Assembly (NCBI GenBank): GCA_030614785.1
Contig: JAUWTJ010000001.1
Location: 1 to 64,000, forward strand
Reading direction: 5' to 3'
DNA length: 64,000 nt
From: Alphaproteobacteria bacterium
GTDB lineage: Bacteria > Pseudomonadota > Alphaproteobacteria > M2410
Part shown: piece by piece, positions 53,635 to 62,544 of the stretch
How the letters are laid out: each line of letters begins with the position of its first letter
Numbering within the stretch: position 1 is the first letter of the stretch
Position numbers and translations under genes: made by a program
The notes under the pieces: model-generated
The model's input: the letters and a program-made list of their open reading frames with translations, nothing else
The model's database searches: none
Told to the model about the DNA's origin: nothing

Positions 53635-54780
53635 TCACAGGCATTCACCGTAGAGCCTTTTTGCTACCTCGACTGTAAGCTCAATCGGATTACCACCCGC
53701 GCAAGGGTCTTCGATGGCCATCGCAGCCATGTCGTTGATGCGGTCGCCGTCAGCACCCAATGCACCAAGCCTGTCAGGCACCTTGAAGTCTGCCCGCAAA
53801 TTCAGCACAAATGCGTAAAACCCGTCGAATCCGCCTGCGATGCCCATATAGGCGGCGGCGGCGCAGATCCGCTCTTCGATAGCCGCACGGTTAAACGTTA
53901 GCACTGCAGGCATGATGACCGCGTTGGTCATGCCGTGATGCGTCCCATAGAGTGCACTCACCGGATGGGAGAGGGCATGCATGGCGCCAAGACCCTTCTG
54001 AAAGGCAACCGCGCCCATGGCTGCAGCGCTCATCATATGTCCGCGCGCTTCAATATCGTTCGGGTCTGCATAAACCCGTGGCAGGTTTTCTTTCACCAGC
54101 CGCATGCCTTCGAGCGCAATACCCTGGCTCATCGGATGGTAGACCGGCGAACAATAGGCTTCCAGACAATGGATAAAAGCGTCCAGCCCGGTTCCCACTG
54201 TGATCACCTGAGGCATGCCGACCGTCAGCTCCGGATCGCAAAGCGCCACTGAAGGAAGGATCTTCGGGTGGAAGATGACTTTCTTCACATGAGTTTCGGA
54301 ATTGGTCAGAACGCCGGCCCGCCCGACCTCGGACCCTGTCCCCGCCGTCGTCGGTACGGCAATGTTGGGCGCGATGGCGCTCGCGTCAGCCCGCGTCCAG
54401 CAGTCCCCAATGTCCTCGAAGTCCCAGATCGGTCGTGATTGCCCCGCCTGGAAGGCGATCAGCTTGCCAAGGTCAAGCCCGGAACCGCCGCCAAAGGCAA
54501 TCACCCCGTCGTGGCCACCTTGCTTGAAGACTTTGATACCAGTCGCCAAATTGACATCGCTCGGGTTTGGATCAACATCGCTGAACATGGCACGGCCGAG
54601 GCCCGCTTCTTCCAGCAGATCGAGCGTGCTTCCGGTGATCGGCAGGTTCGCCAGCCCCTTGTCGGTAACAAGCAGCGGGCGTTTGATGCCGCTCGCGGCA
54701 CAAGCCTCTGCAAGTTCCCTGATCCGGCCCGCGCCAAGACGAATGGCGGTGGGCTAGCTCCAGTCAGCTGTTAAAGTCAT
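53635..54780 (-). pseudogene. Iron-containing alcohol dehydrogenase interrupted by an in-frame amber codon
   Basis: From ATG 54780 the frame reads MTLTADWS, then TAG at 54756-54754, then PTAIRLGAGRIRELAEA and on without a break to the stop at 53635: 381 codons in all, the normal length. In family members the stretch is typically W-x-Y-P-T-x-I-x-F/L-G-x-G, so the amber replaces the Tyr codon. The rest is intact: GGGSGLD, TTAGTGSE, and iron ligands in GLDAFIHCLEAY and MHALSHPVSALYGTHHG. Internal start ATG 54588 (track ORF) would remove much of the NAD domain. The gene begins 8 bp after the glutamine-synthetase-like stop, so they form an operon. A single substitution or sequencing error would explain it. 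Confidence 0.85.
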
Positions 54781-54788
54781 GAACCTGT

Positions 54789-56156
54789 CTATGCCCTTTC
54801 AAACCCGCGCGAGACTTCCCAATCCGTCACGCGTCGGTCCTGCTCAAATTGCTCCCAACGTCCGGCATGCAGATAATGGTCTATGACATCATTACCCATC
54901 GCCGCGCGCAACATGTCTGAAGCTTCAAACGCCTCAAGCGCGCCGCGAAGCGTGCCGGGAACCTCTCTCGCGTCTTTGCCATCATAGGCATTGCCAACAA
55001 AAGCCGGTTCCAGTTCGCGCTTGTTCTCGATCCCGTCGATACCTGCAGCAAGCTGCGCCGCCATTGCCAGATAAGGATTGAGATCCGCGCCGCCAATACG
55101 GCATTCAACGCGCACACCCGATGTATCAGCGCCGCAGATACGATATCCGGCTGTGCGGTTATCCATGGACCAGATCGCCCGGGTCGGCGCAAAGGTGCCA
55201 TCCATAAAGCGCTTGTAGGAATTGATGTAGGGTGCAAGAAAATAGGTCATCTCACTGGCATGATAGAGTAGGCCCGCAAGGTATTGACGCATCAGTTCCG
55301 ACATGCCGTGCTCCGCATCCGGATCATAAAACAACGACTGGCCATCAAGGCTCCAGAGCGACTGGTGAAGGTGCGAGGAATTGCCCGCCGCATCATAGCT
55401 CCACTTTGCCATAAAACTGATTGAGCGCCCCTTTGCCCAGGCAATTTCCTTGCAACCGTTTTTGATGATCGAGTGACGGTCCGCCATGGTCAGCGCGTCG
55501 GCGTAGCGTACATTGATCTCTTCCTGACCGGAGCACGCCTCTCCCTTGGAGTTTTCCACCGGGATATCCGCACCATTCAATCCGTTGCGAATGGCGCGCA
55601 TGACGTCTTCTTCCTTGGTCGTCTGGAAGATGTGGTAGTCCTCATTGTAGCCGCTGATCGGCGTAAGGCCCCTGTGTCCTTTGGCTTGGGCCTCCTCATA
55701 ACTTTCCTTGAACAGGAAAAACTCCAGTTCCGATCCAATAGAAGCCTTCATTCCCATTGCGTTCAGGCGCGCAATTTGTTTCTTCAATATAGCGCGCGGC
55801 GAATGCGCAATCTCTTCATGAGTATGATGATCCAGCACATCGCAGATCACCAGCGCCGTGCCTTCGAGCCAGGGTATGAGGCGCAAGGTCGCCAGGTCCG
55901 GCTTCATCACATAATCACCATAACCAGCCTCCCAGCTTGTCGCCTTAAAGCCATCGATGGTGGACATCTCCATGTCAGTCGCGAGCAGGTAGTTGCAGCA
56001 ATGCGTCTCTTCCCATGCGGTCTTAACAAAAAACTCCGCATGCATCCGCTTGCCCATCAGCCGACCCTGCATGTCAACAATCACGGTGAGCACCGTGTCG
56101 ATCTCACCGTCTGCGACGGCCTTCTTCAAATCGTCAAATGTAAGTTTACCCGCCAT
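54789..56156 (-). CDS. Glutamine synthetase-like ligase (gamma-glutamyl-amine synthetase type)
   Basis: 455 aa from ATG 56156 (SD GGAGAGG); the track start is 15 codons longer. GS catalytic blocks: SIGSELEFFLF for metal binding, NSSHLHQSLWS for ATP/ammonia, and AGYRICGADTSGVRVECRIGGAD for the glutamate site. It lacks the adenylylation Tyr motif of GlnA I, and the WSYDAAGNSSH version is typical of GlnA-like enzymes that ligate glutamate to amines such as putrescine, ethanolamine or isopropylamine. With an alcohol dehydrogenase as partner, an amino-alcohol or polyamine pathway is likely. Upstream spacer to the HD-GYP gene has no terminator that I can see. Confidence 0.88.
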   Translation of the reverse strand: MAGKLTFDDLKKAVADGEIDTVLTVIVDMQGRLMGKRMHAEFFVKTAWEETHCCNYLLATDMEMSTIDGFKATSWEAGYGDYVMKPDLATLRLIPWLEGTALVICDVLDHHTHEEIAHSPRAILKKQIARLNAMGMKASIGSELEFFLFKESYEEAQAKGHRGLTPISGYNEDYHIFQTTKEEDVMRAIRNGLNGADIPVENSKGEACSGQEEINVRYADALTMADRHSIIKNGCKEIAWAKGRSISFMAKWSYDAAGNSSHLHQSLWSLDGQSLFYDPDAEHGMSELMRQYLAGLLYHASEMTYFLAPYINSYKRFMDGTFAPTRAIWSMDNRTAGYRICGADTSGVRVECRIGGADLNPYLAMAAQLAAGIDGIENKRELEPAFVGNAYDGKDAREVPGTLRGALEAFEASDMLRAAMGNDVIDHYLHAGRWEQFEQDRRVTDWEVSRGFERA

Positions 56157-56341
56157 CCCAAATGCCTCTCCACGCTGATCCAGCATCATGATACTAACCA
56201 TGTTCAGGTGGTATAATAAAGATCAAAACGATCATCTGGAACAGGCAGACGAAATCTATCGCACTTCATCGTGCCGCTGGATGTTGCAGGATGACAAGAA
56301 AACGACTTCGAGGATAGACCGGATGCGAGGGATCACACGAT

Positions 56342-57469
56342 CTAAACGCGATCCTGATACGCGTCTCTGACGGCCAGGAAAGCATCCAGTTCACTGAAAA
56401 AGATATCAATGATCCGCGGCTCAAAATGTTTACCCCGCTCTTCGCGCAACAAGTCAAGAATGCGGTCCAGATCCCAGGATTTTTTATAACACCGATCACT
56501 ACCAAGGGCATCAAAGACATCGGCGAGTGCACTGATCCGTCCATAGACATGAATGTCCTCGCCCACCTTGTTGTGCGGGTAACCGTTGCCAGCCCACTTT
56601 TCATGATGCTCGAGCGCTATGATCGCACCGGCTTGAAGAATCGGGCGCTGCGAGTTTTTAAGAAGGTCATAGCCCAGTGTCGCATGGGTTTGCATGCTCA
56701 CCCATTCGTCCGGTGTCAGCGGGCCGGGTTTGTTGAGGATCGCATCGGGTATGCCGATTTTGCCAACATCGTGCAACGGCGACGCCAGTTTGACGATCTC
56801 GGCCTCCTCTTCACTCAAACCATATCCAAGCGCAAGAAGTCTTGAATACTCCGCAACACGTTTCACATGATTGCCGGTCTCCTTTGACCTGGTCTTGACC
56901 GCTTCGCCCAGGCGGTACACGACTTCCCTCTGCGTATCCTCAATATCATTTTTGAGATACATATTTTCGAAAGCAATACCAACATTCTTGCTGAAGATAT
57001 CCACCAGGCGCTGATCCAGGTCGCTCAACTCGCTAAGGCCCGTCAAATGAACGAGGCTTTCAATACCGTTCGCACTGACAAAATTGCTCGTATAGGGGCC
57101 TTCCGTCAAGACATGACCGTGACCATTTGAACCCTTCTCAATATCCGTATCCCAATCGGAAGACAGAACATCTTCCAGGTTCTGCCCGACCGAGCCTTCG
57201 AAGTCACCTGTCCCAACAAGTATCTTCATATCGTTGTGGCTTCCCTCTGCCGCCAGTCCCGAAGTTTGACAAAATACAGCTTCTTCATCCAGATAAAGAA
57301 GTGAGGTAAGCTGCTCCATGATACCACCGACAAATCGCTTCATGGACTGGGGTTCAAAAATCGTTGCTGAGGCCTCTATTATCTTTTCAAGTCCCCGCTT
57401 GTTGTCCTCAATTGTCATCAAGTCCCTGTATGACCGAAGACAGGAATAGAGCAGTGTATAGAGCTTCAA
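56342..57469 (-). CDS. DUF3369-HD-GYP phosphodiesterase lacking its receiver domain
   Basis: 375 aa. Relatives are receiver-DUF3369-HD-GYP response regulators of roughly 500 aa. This ORF begins in the linker (KLYTLLYSCLRSYRDLMTIE), so the receiver is absent. The DUF3369 region (~20-185) and the HD-GYP domain are complete: LASPLHDVGKIGIPDAILNK, then HHEKWAGNGYP, giving the metal ligands of a cyclic-di-GMP hydrolase. The start is a TTG overlapping the VOC stop (TTGA at 57466-57469). In-frame stop codons lie just upstream, so no hidden receiver is fused. It would be active without phosphorylation control, or be a remnant of a deletion. Confidence 0.85.
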   Translation of the reverse strand: MKLYTLLYSCLRSYRDLMTIEDNKRGLEKIIEASATIFEPQSMKRFVGGIMEQLTSLLYLDEEAVFCQTSGLAAEGSHNDMKILVGTGDFEGSVGQNLEDVLSSDWDTDIEKGSNGHGHVLTEGPYTSNFVSANGIESLVHLTGLSELSDLDQRLVDIFSKNVGIAFENMYLKNDIEDTQREVVYRLGEAVKTRSKETGNHVKRVAEYSRLLALGYGLSEEEAEIVKLASPLHDVGKIGIPDAILNKPGPLTPDEWVSMQTHATLGYDLLKNSQRPILQAGAIIALEHHEKWAGNGYPHNKVGEDIHVYGRISALADVFDALGSDRCYKKSWDLDRILDLLREERGKHFEPRIIDIFFSELDAFLAVRDAYQDRV

Positions 57470-57993
57470 CGCGCCCTGCGAATTGGTTTACCACCATCCC
57501 AGCCATCGGCAGCTTTTCGGATATGCTCGAAGAAAGAGCCTTTCGCGCCGCTGATATCCGACAGCTCGATAACCGTACCGCCATGCGCCTCGGTATCGAA
57601 ATAGACGAAGCGGCCCTGCTCCCCGCCAATCTGGCCTTCCTGTCCGACCTTATACCCCTGCCCTGTCAATCGGTCGTAGTCTTCCTGATAGGTTTGGGTC
57701 CAGTAGGCCATGTGCTGCAGGCCTTCATGGCCCGCATCAAGAAACTCTTTATACATTGATGGCGCATCATTGCGCTGCTGAATAAGCTCAATCTGCAAAT
57801 CACCGGAATTGCCAAGCGCGATGCTGAGCTCGACGTCAGACGGCACCCCCCGATGCGTGAAGTGATCCACCGGCACGCTGTCAATATAGTAGAAAGGCCC
57901 CACGCCCAGCACTTCAGTCCAGTGCTTCAAGGCAGCGTCGATGTCACGAACAACATAGCCGTTCTGGCGAACATTCCCAAAGAAACGACTCAT
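57466..57993 (-). CDS. VOC (glyoxalase/bleomycin-resistance) family protein
   Basis: 175 aa. NGYVVRDIDAALKHWTEVLGVGPFYY at the N-terminus is a standard VOC half, and GHEGLQHMAYWT with GGEQGRFVYFDTEAHGGTVIELSD is the second; the His and Glu positions fit metal ligands. Related lactoylglutathione-lyase-like proteins act in lactone or aromatic degradation. It overlaps the CMD gene upstream (ATGA) and the HD-GYP start downstream, making a tightly packed operon. Confidence 0.85.
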   Translation of the reverse strand: MSRFFGNVRQNGYVVRDIDAALKHWTEVLGVGPFYYIDSVPVDHFTHRGVPSDVELSIALGNSGDLQIELIQQRNDAPSMYKEFLDAGHEGLQHMAYWTQTYQEDYDRLTGQGYKVGQEGQIGGEQGRFVYFDTEAHGGTVIELSDISGAKGSFFEHIRKAADGWDGGKPIRRAR

Positions 57994-58571
57994 AACGCCT
58001 CTCCGCCCGGTCCGGTCACAGCGCCCTGCGCGTTATTGAAAACGGACATCCCCGCCGCTGGATCGAGATCCGTTTGCGTCGCCTCGGTCAGCCGCGCCAT
58101 CGTCATGTAAAATCCGATGGCAAGAATTGCCTCGACAATCTCCTGCTCGGAAAAGTGTGACTTCATTTTGAAAAACACAGCATCCTCAACACGCACGTTT
58201 TCGATCACCTGCCTGCCAAACGCCAGCAGCGCCAACTCCGCAGCGTCAAAGCACGCCGCCGACAAGTCGAGAGATTCAATCGCGGCAATCCTTTCCTCTG
58301 ACAGCCCGACCCCCTCGGCAATCGGGACATGCTGGCGCCACTCGTACTCGCCGCCCTCGATTTTGGCTACCAGCAGGATCAGGAGTTCGCGAGGCCCGTG
58401 GCCAAGATCCTGTTTCGCCAGGATCGCACCGCCAAGACGCATCTGGGGGATCATGCAGGTCTCGGCGTGAGCCATCATGCGGAATATGTTGAGTTGAACC
58501 GGCATTGAAGCGAAGGCTTTTGCCACCTCACCATCTGTCTTACCCGGGTCGATAAGCGATAATCTCGCCAT
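57990..58571 (-). CDS. Carboxymuconolactone decarboxylase (CMD/AhpD-like) family protein
   Basis: 193 aa from ATG 58571 with SD GGAGGAA; the track extension is not needed. The CMD helix region reads LGHGPRELLILLVAKIEGGEYEWRQHVPIA, with EYEWRQH in place of the redox CxxC of AhpD, so a thiol peroxidase role is unlikely. Decarboxylase-like or unknown activity on a small lactone is more plausible. First gene of CMD-VOC-HDGYP. Confidence 0.87.
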   Translation of the reverse strand: MARLSLIDPGKTDGEVAKAFASMPVQLNIFRMMAHAETCMIPQMRLGGAILAKQDLGHGPRELLILLVAKIEGGEYEWRQHVPIAEGVGLSEERIAAIESLDLSAACFDAAELALLAFGRQVIENVRVEDAVFFKMKSHFSEQEIVEAILAIGFYMTMARLTEATQTDLDPAAGMSVFNNAQGAVTGPGGEAL

Positions 58572-58927
58572 AGTGTTCCTCCAGACTTTTGTTGTTGCGT
58601 TGCGGGTCACCCTGTGGGCCCTGCCTGCATGTTCGGCGCAGCCGAAACCGCAAGGAGTATGACAGAAAGGACCCGCAACTGAACCAAAAAATGAACCTGT
58701 GGGGAGAGAGTTTCTATCGTTCTTCAAGGCCCTCGAGTCTGAATTCACTCACGCTGACGTCCTGTCAAGTCTCGAGTCACACTATTGAACGTCAACTTGA
58801 CCGCGAAGCGTTATCGAGTACTCTGTGTCGGGATATTGCCCCCTTACTGACAAAAGCACGGTCTACGAAAACTCGCCTCCAAACGAACATCCCGCAACAC
58901 ACTCGATTCTTTACACAGGAGACAAAT
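58572..58927. other. 356-bp spacer between the CMD operon and the ABM gene
   Basis: Divergent promoters must lie here. ORFs in it, including the N-terminal part of track ORF 58589..59230, are frame-open but show no domain and no SD, so I take the ABM start at 58928. No clear terminator or dyad. Confidence 0.45.
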
Positions 58928-59230
58928 ATGATCCTGATCACCGCCAAAGCCATTGTTTCACACGAGAACCGCAAAGCATATTGTACCATCTCACAAACGC
59001 AGGTGGAAAATTCCCGCAACGAGCCAGGCTGTATTGACTATGGCTACTATGAGGATGCCATGGCGCCAGGAACATTTATCTTCATTGAAAAATGGCAGGA
59101 TCAGGCCGCGCTTGATTTTCACTTCGCGCAAGACTACTGCCTCGACTTCATCAAGAGCGCCCGCAATCTCGCAAACATCAAGTCCCCGATTGAAATCCAC
59201 TACGTATCCCAAACCAAAACACCCGGGTAA
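58928..59230 (+). CDS. ABM-domain quinol monooxygenase-like protein (YgiN type)
   Basis: 100 aa from ATG 58928 behind SD CAGGAGA. ILITAKAIVSHENRKAYCT, NEPGCIDYGYYED and FIFIEKWQDQAALDFHF follow the YgiN/ABM pattern. The family forms dimers that bind quinols or similar aromatics without a cofactor. Separate from the first ABM protein at 7.7 kb, with low mutual similarity. Monocistronic. Confidence 0.85.
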   Translation: MILITAKAIVSHENRKAYCTISQTQVENSRNEPGCIDYGYYEDAMAPGTFIFIEKWQDQAALDFHFAQDYCLDFIKSARNLANIKSPIEIHYVSQTKTPG

Positions 59231-59383
59231 TCGCAGTTCCAGCCGAGTAGTCTTAACGTGCTCGATAAACCGGAAGGGTTCACCCACGCCACATGAGAGC
59301 TGATGGCCGTGCACGCAAGGCGAATTGATTGGATGCGGGAAGTCACCGACAGATGACTACAGCTTTGACGTGCGCACTCAACC

Positions 59384-61585
59384 TTGCCAGGATTCGATCC
59401 TCATTTTGGCAGAGCCCTGGAGAAAAACTTGTCCAACAGAAAGTTCGATTTCTCACTCCCGACACAACTGTCACAAGTAATAATGAGACACGCAACCGCG
59501 CTTTCGACCGCCATTATATTGTCTTTTCTGCTCGTTGCAATTTCGATGAATATTCAAACGCGCATGCGCGAAGCGGCCCAACGCGACCTTGAAAAATCCC
59601 TGGTTACAATTGCCGAAACCTCTCAGCATGCACTGGTATCGTGGATAGAAGAACAAAAACGAGCCCTTCGACTATTTGCCGACAGTGAGGAGGTTCGTTC
59701 TTATACCGAGGCTTTGTTGGCCGCCGATAGAAACCACGGTGATCTTCTAAAATCCCCCGCGCAGTCAAAGCTCCGAGACTGGTTTGCCCCGGTTATGGTG
59801 ACAAAAAACCACCTGGGATTCTTTGTCGTCGCACCCGACGGGGTCAGCATAGCCTCTACGAGAGACACAAATATTGGTTCAGAGAACCTCTTGATCCAGC
59901 AAAAGGATTTTTTGACGAACATCATGTCGGGGCGTGCATTGATGAGTCTTCCCCTGAGATCAGATGTTCCCCTCCCTGACAAGCGCGGGGTTCTGACTGA
60001 TGGACTACCAACAATGTTCGTTGGGGCACCGGTGCGGGATAAAGATGCCAACGTGATAGCCGCACTGTTGTTTCGGATCAATCCTCAGGATGATTTTGAC
60101 TCCATCCTGCGACGAGGCCGAATGGGAACTTCAGGGGAAACCTACACGTATGATGCCGACGGAAATATGCTTAGTGAAAGCCGTTTTATGGCGCAACTCA
60201 TCGACGCCGGCTTGCTGGACAAGACAGCCCCGGACACTCTCAGTCTGCCAATACGTGACTCTGGTACAAATCTCACAAAAGGGTCTTTGAGGACAAATGA
60301 TAGAGGGAATTGGCCTCTAATCCTTAGCGCGCTTGATGCAATCACGAAGAGATCCGGAAAAAATCTCACAGGGTATCGAGACTATCGCGGCGTGCCAGTC
60401 GTGGGCGTGTGGCTGTGGAACGAAGACTATAACTGGGGTATAACCACCGAAATCGATGTTGATGAAGCCTATGCAGCCTTGTCGAACAATCTGGCAATCA
60501 TCAGAACGGCCACCTTTGTGGTTGTCGGGCTGATCCTTACCATTCTCCTGCTTTCCTCAATGAGCAGGCACCGCGTGGTGACGAGCGAGAAAAGGTTTAG
60601 AAATCTCTTCAACAATACCAGTGACGCCGTCATCGTCGTGGACCCTGCCTCCCGTCGATTGCTGGATGCCAATGACAGGGCATCCGGGGATTTACTCTAC
60701 AGTCGACTTGAACTTCTGGAACTGGAAATTCTTGACCTTCACTCGACGACAGCATCCGAAGAGATTCTCTCCAATTGGAATCGCATGGCGCTGGAGAATA
60801 ACATTGTTTTCGAAACAAGTATTGTCAAAAAAGATGGGTCAATTTTCGATGCAGAGATTAGCGTCAGCCTGGCCGATCTCGATGAAGGGACGGTTTGTCA
60901 GGCCTTCATCCGTGATATCACCCACCGCAAGGTCCTTGAGGAAAAACTGTCCCATTCCCAGCGAATGGAAACTGTTGGTACACTGGCTGGCGGCGTTGCC
61001 CATGATTTCAACAACCTGCTGACGCCAATCATCGGAAATGCCCAGCTTATCGCCGCCAATATTGAAGCAAACAGCAGCCTCAGGGTCTACACAGATCGGA
61101 TCATCAGCACGGGAAACCGCGCCGCGAACCTCGTGAGTCAGCTTATGACACTGGGTAGAAAGTCCGAATCTGACATGGCTCCTATCGATTTGCCGCCGGT
61201 TCTTGATGACGCAATCAAACTTATACGCACTTCAATTCCCCATTCAATAGTGCTGACTACCGATATCGATGAAGATTGCGCAGAAATTGTCGCCGACGCC
61301 AGTCAAATTCATCAGGTCATCATGAACCTGTGCATCAATGCCTCCCACGCCATGGAAAAAGAAGGGGGCGAACTAAATATCTCCCTTCATCCGATCGATG
61401 CTGATGATGCCATCGTAAAAATGATTAGCACTCTTAAAGAGGGCTCCTACGCCAAAATATCCATTAGCGACACCGGTCAAGGGATGGATGAAACTGTTCG
61501 CAGACAGATTTTTGATCCATTTTTCAGCACCAAGGAAAAGGGGAAAGGGGAAAGGAACGGGGCTCGGCCTTTCCACCGTGCATAA
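59384..61585 (+). pseudogene. Hybrid sensor histidine kinase, 5' part before a 7-bp duplication
   Basis: 733 aa in this frame. True start is unclear: TTG 59384, a TTG near 59429 with GGAG before it, or ATG 59483 (MRHATALS). TM near residues 38-56, a large periplasmic dCache-like sensor (FFVVAPDGVSIASTRDTNIG), TM near 378-398, then PAS (~405-520), HisKA H-box GGVAHDFNNLL, HATPase N-box NLCINASHA and G1 SDTGQGMDE. The G2 lid should read [10 protein letters not shown] but is interrupted at 61540-61553 by a duplicated 7-mer, so the frame ends [12 protein letters not shown]. Removing one 7-mer restores the frame into 61488..62084, giving a hybrid kinase with a receiver. Confidence 0.85.
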
Positions 61586-62084
61586 CATCATTACGTCTCA
61601 TGGCGGTCACATAACGGTCTATAGCGAACCGGGCGTGGGGTCGACTTTCAACATTTATCTCCCGACTGCCGCATCGTCACCACTCGCCACTCCTGCGGAA
61701 AGTGAGAAAGTTACTGGCGGTGAGGAGCACATTCTAATTGTCGATGACGATAATCAGAATACGACCATGATGTATGACATGCTGACACAGCTCGGCTATA
61801 CGGTCACAGTTGCCAATGATGGTGCAGATGCCGTCAATCTATTCATCAGCAAACAATCAGATATCAATTTGCTCATTACCGACTTCGCCATGCCAAATAT
61901 GAACGGCGCCGCTGTTGTTCAGGAAATACACAACGTTCGAGCCGACACGCCTGCGATCATAATGACCGGGTTCGGGGCAGCCCTTTCCGTCGAGAAAATG
62001 CACACCCTTGATATTAAAAGCGTCTTGAATAAACCTTTTACACGCCATGCACTGGACCGCGCCATTCGCCACGCGCTCGATTGA
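61488..62084 (+). pseudogene. Hybrid kinase, 3' part (end of HATPase plus receiver domain)
   Basis: The track ORF begins at an out-of-frame ATG. Real homology starts at [20 protein letters not shown], the end of the HATPase, followed by a linker and a receiver domain ([11 protein letters not shown], phospho-acceptor Asp in [13 protein letters not shown], Lys in LNKPFT). It is the C-terminal third of the kinase at 59384, displaced by the 7-bp duplication. On its own it would lack an SD, though the receiver alone could fold if translated by coupling or frameshift. Confidence 0.85.
61540..61553. repeat. 7-bp tandem duplication GGGGAAA x2 in the kinase ATP-lid
   Basis: GGGGAAAGGGGAAA. With one unit the frame reads [11 protein letters not shown], the canonical G2 box; with two it shifts by +1. 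This is the exact cause of the break in the hybrid kinase. Confidence 0.9.
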
Positions 62085-62151
62085 GCCCGGGTTCTCCTGC
62101 CGCCTCTTGCACTCAATGAGCGCGAGGCGCTTCAATCTGAATATGATCAAC

Positions 62152-62300
62152 GGAAAAAAAGGGGCTGGTATCTGGGGAGGACACCAGCCCCTGGGAACCG
62201 AGAATGCGCTCAAGCATAACTGCATGACAAAGTGCTTGAGAGCAAACTCAAGGATGGAACAAGTTCCTTGACTCGGGCTTCTTTTGGTTTAGATACTAAA
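62152..62300 (-). ncRNA. Candidate small RNA with three stem-loops and terminator
   Basis: On the minus strand, a promoter-like TTGGTA-N16-TATATG (about 62328-62301) is followed by about 145 nt with TCAAGGA/TCCTTGA and CTCAAGCA/TGCTTGAG stems. A terminator stem GGGGCTGGT/ACCAGCCCC (62191-62161) with loop GTCCTCCCCAGAT and seven U comes last. The second and third segments (CCTTGAG and CTCAAG) are also complementary, so a 1-2-3-4 switch is possible. There is no ORF with SD and no minus-strand gene downstream. The loop UCCUCCCC resembles anti-SD loops of alphaproteobacterial sRNAs. The rest of 62085-62544 holds no gene. Confidence 0.55.
62154..62191 (-). terminator. Minus-strand intrinsic terminator of the candidate RNA
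   Basis: 9-bp stem GGGGCTGGT/ACCAGCCCC followed on the minus strand by seven T. No T-run in the plus direction, so it is not the terminator of the hybrid kinase. Confidence 0.8.
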
Positions 62301-62501
62301 CCATATAGAAATTAACCAGAGGTTACCAACCTGCTGCCAATCGATATTTCATCCTGCATCGCGTGCTGTTCTCCTCTGCCCCATCCCCTCGGAATTGCAG
62401 CAGTACCCCCCCCGTCAAAACCGTATGGTCAAGTCATTGTGATCAATTTATCTTTCCATTCAGGATTGTATCGTGTACGCTGGCGTTCCGTTGATTGAAT
62501 A

Positions 62502-62517
62502 TTTTGTCTAGACAAAA
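62502..62517. promoter_or_regulatory. Perfect 16-bp palindrome TTTTGTCTAGACAAAA
   Basis: Lies 28 bp before the TTG start of the receiver gene, in the place of a -10/start-site operator. The TTGTCTAGACAA core resembles sites of GntR/HutC-type and MarR-type repressors. A MarR gene is encoded 450 bp downstream on the other strand. Confidence 0.65.
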
Positions 62518-62544
62518 CCGTTCGAAATAGAAGGAGCGTCCGCG

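Noticed and set aside
54601-54780. Selenocysteine or pyrrolysine at the alcohol-dehydrogenase TAG
   Set aside because: The residue is a structural Tyr in relatives and no recoding element or Pyl gene is visible; mutation or error is simpler.
58589-58927. N-terminal extension of the second ABM protein
   Set aside because: No domain or SD; the ATG at 58928 with CAGGAGA gives the family's normal length.
62161-62191. Terminator of the hybrid kinase (plus strand)
   Set aside because: The T-run is only on the minus strand, so it cannot terminate plus-strand transcription intrinsically.
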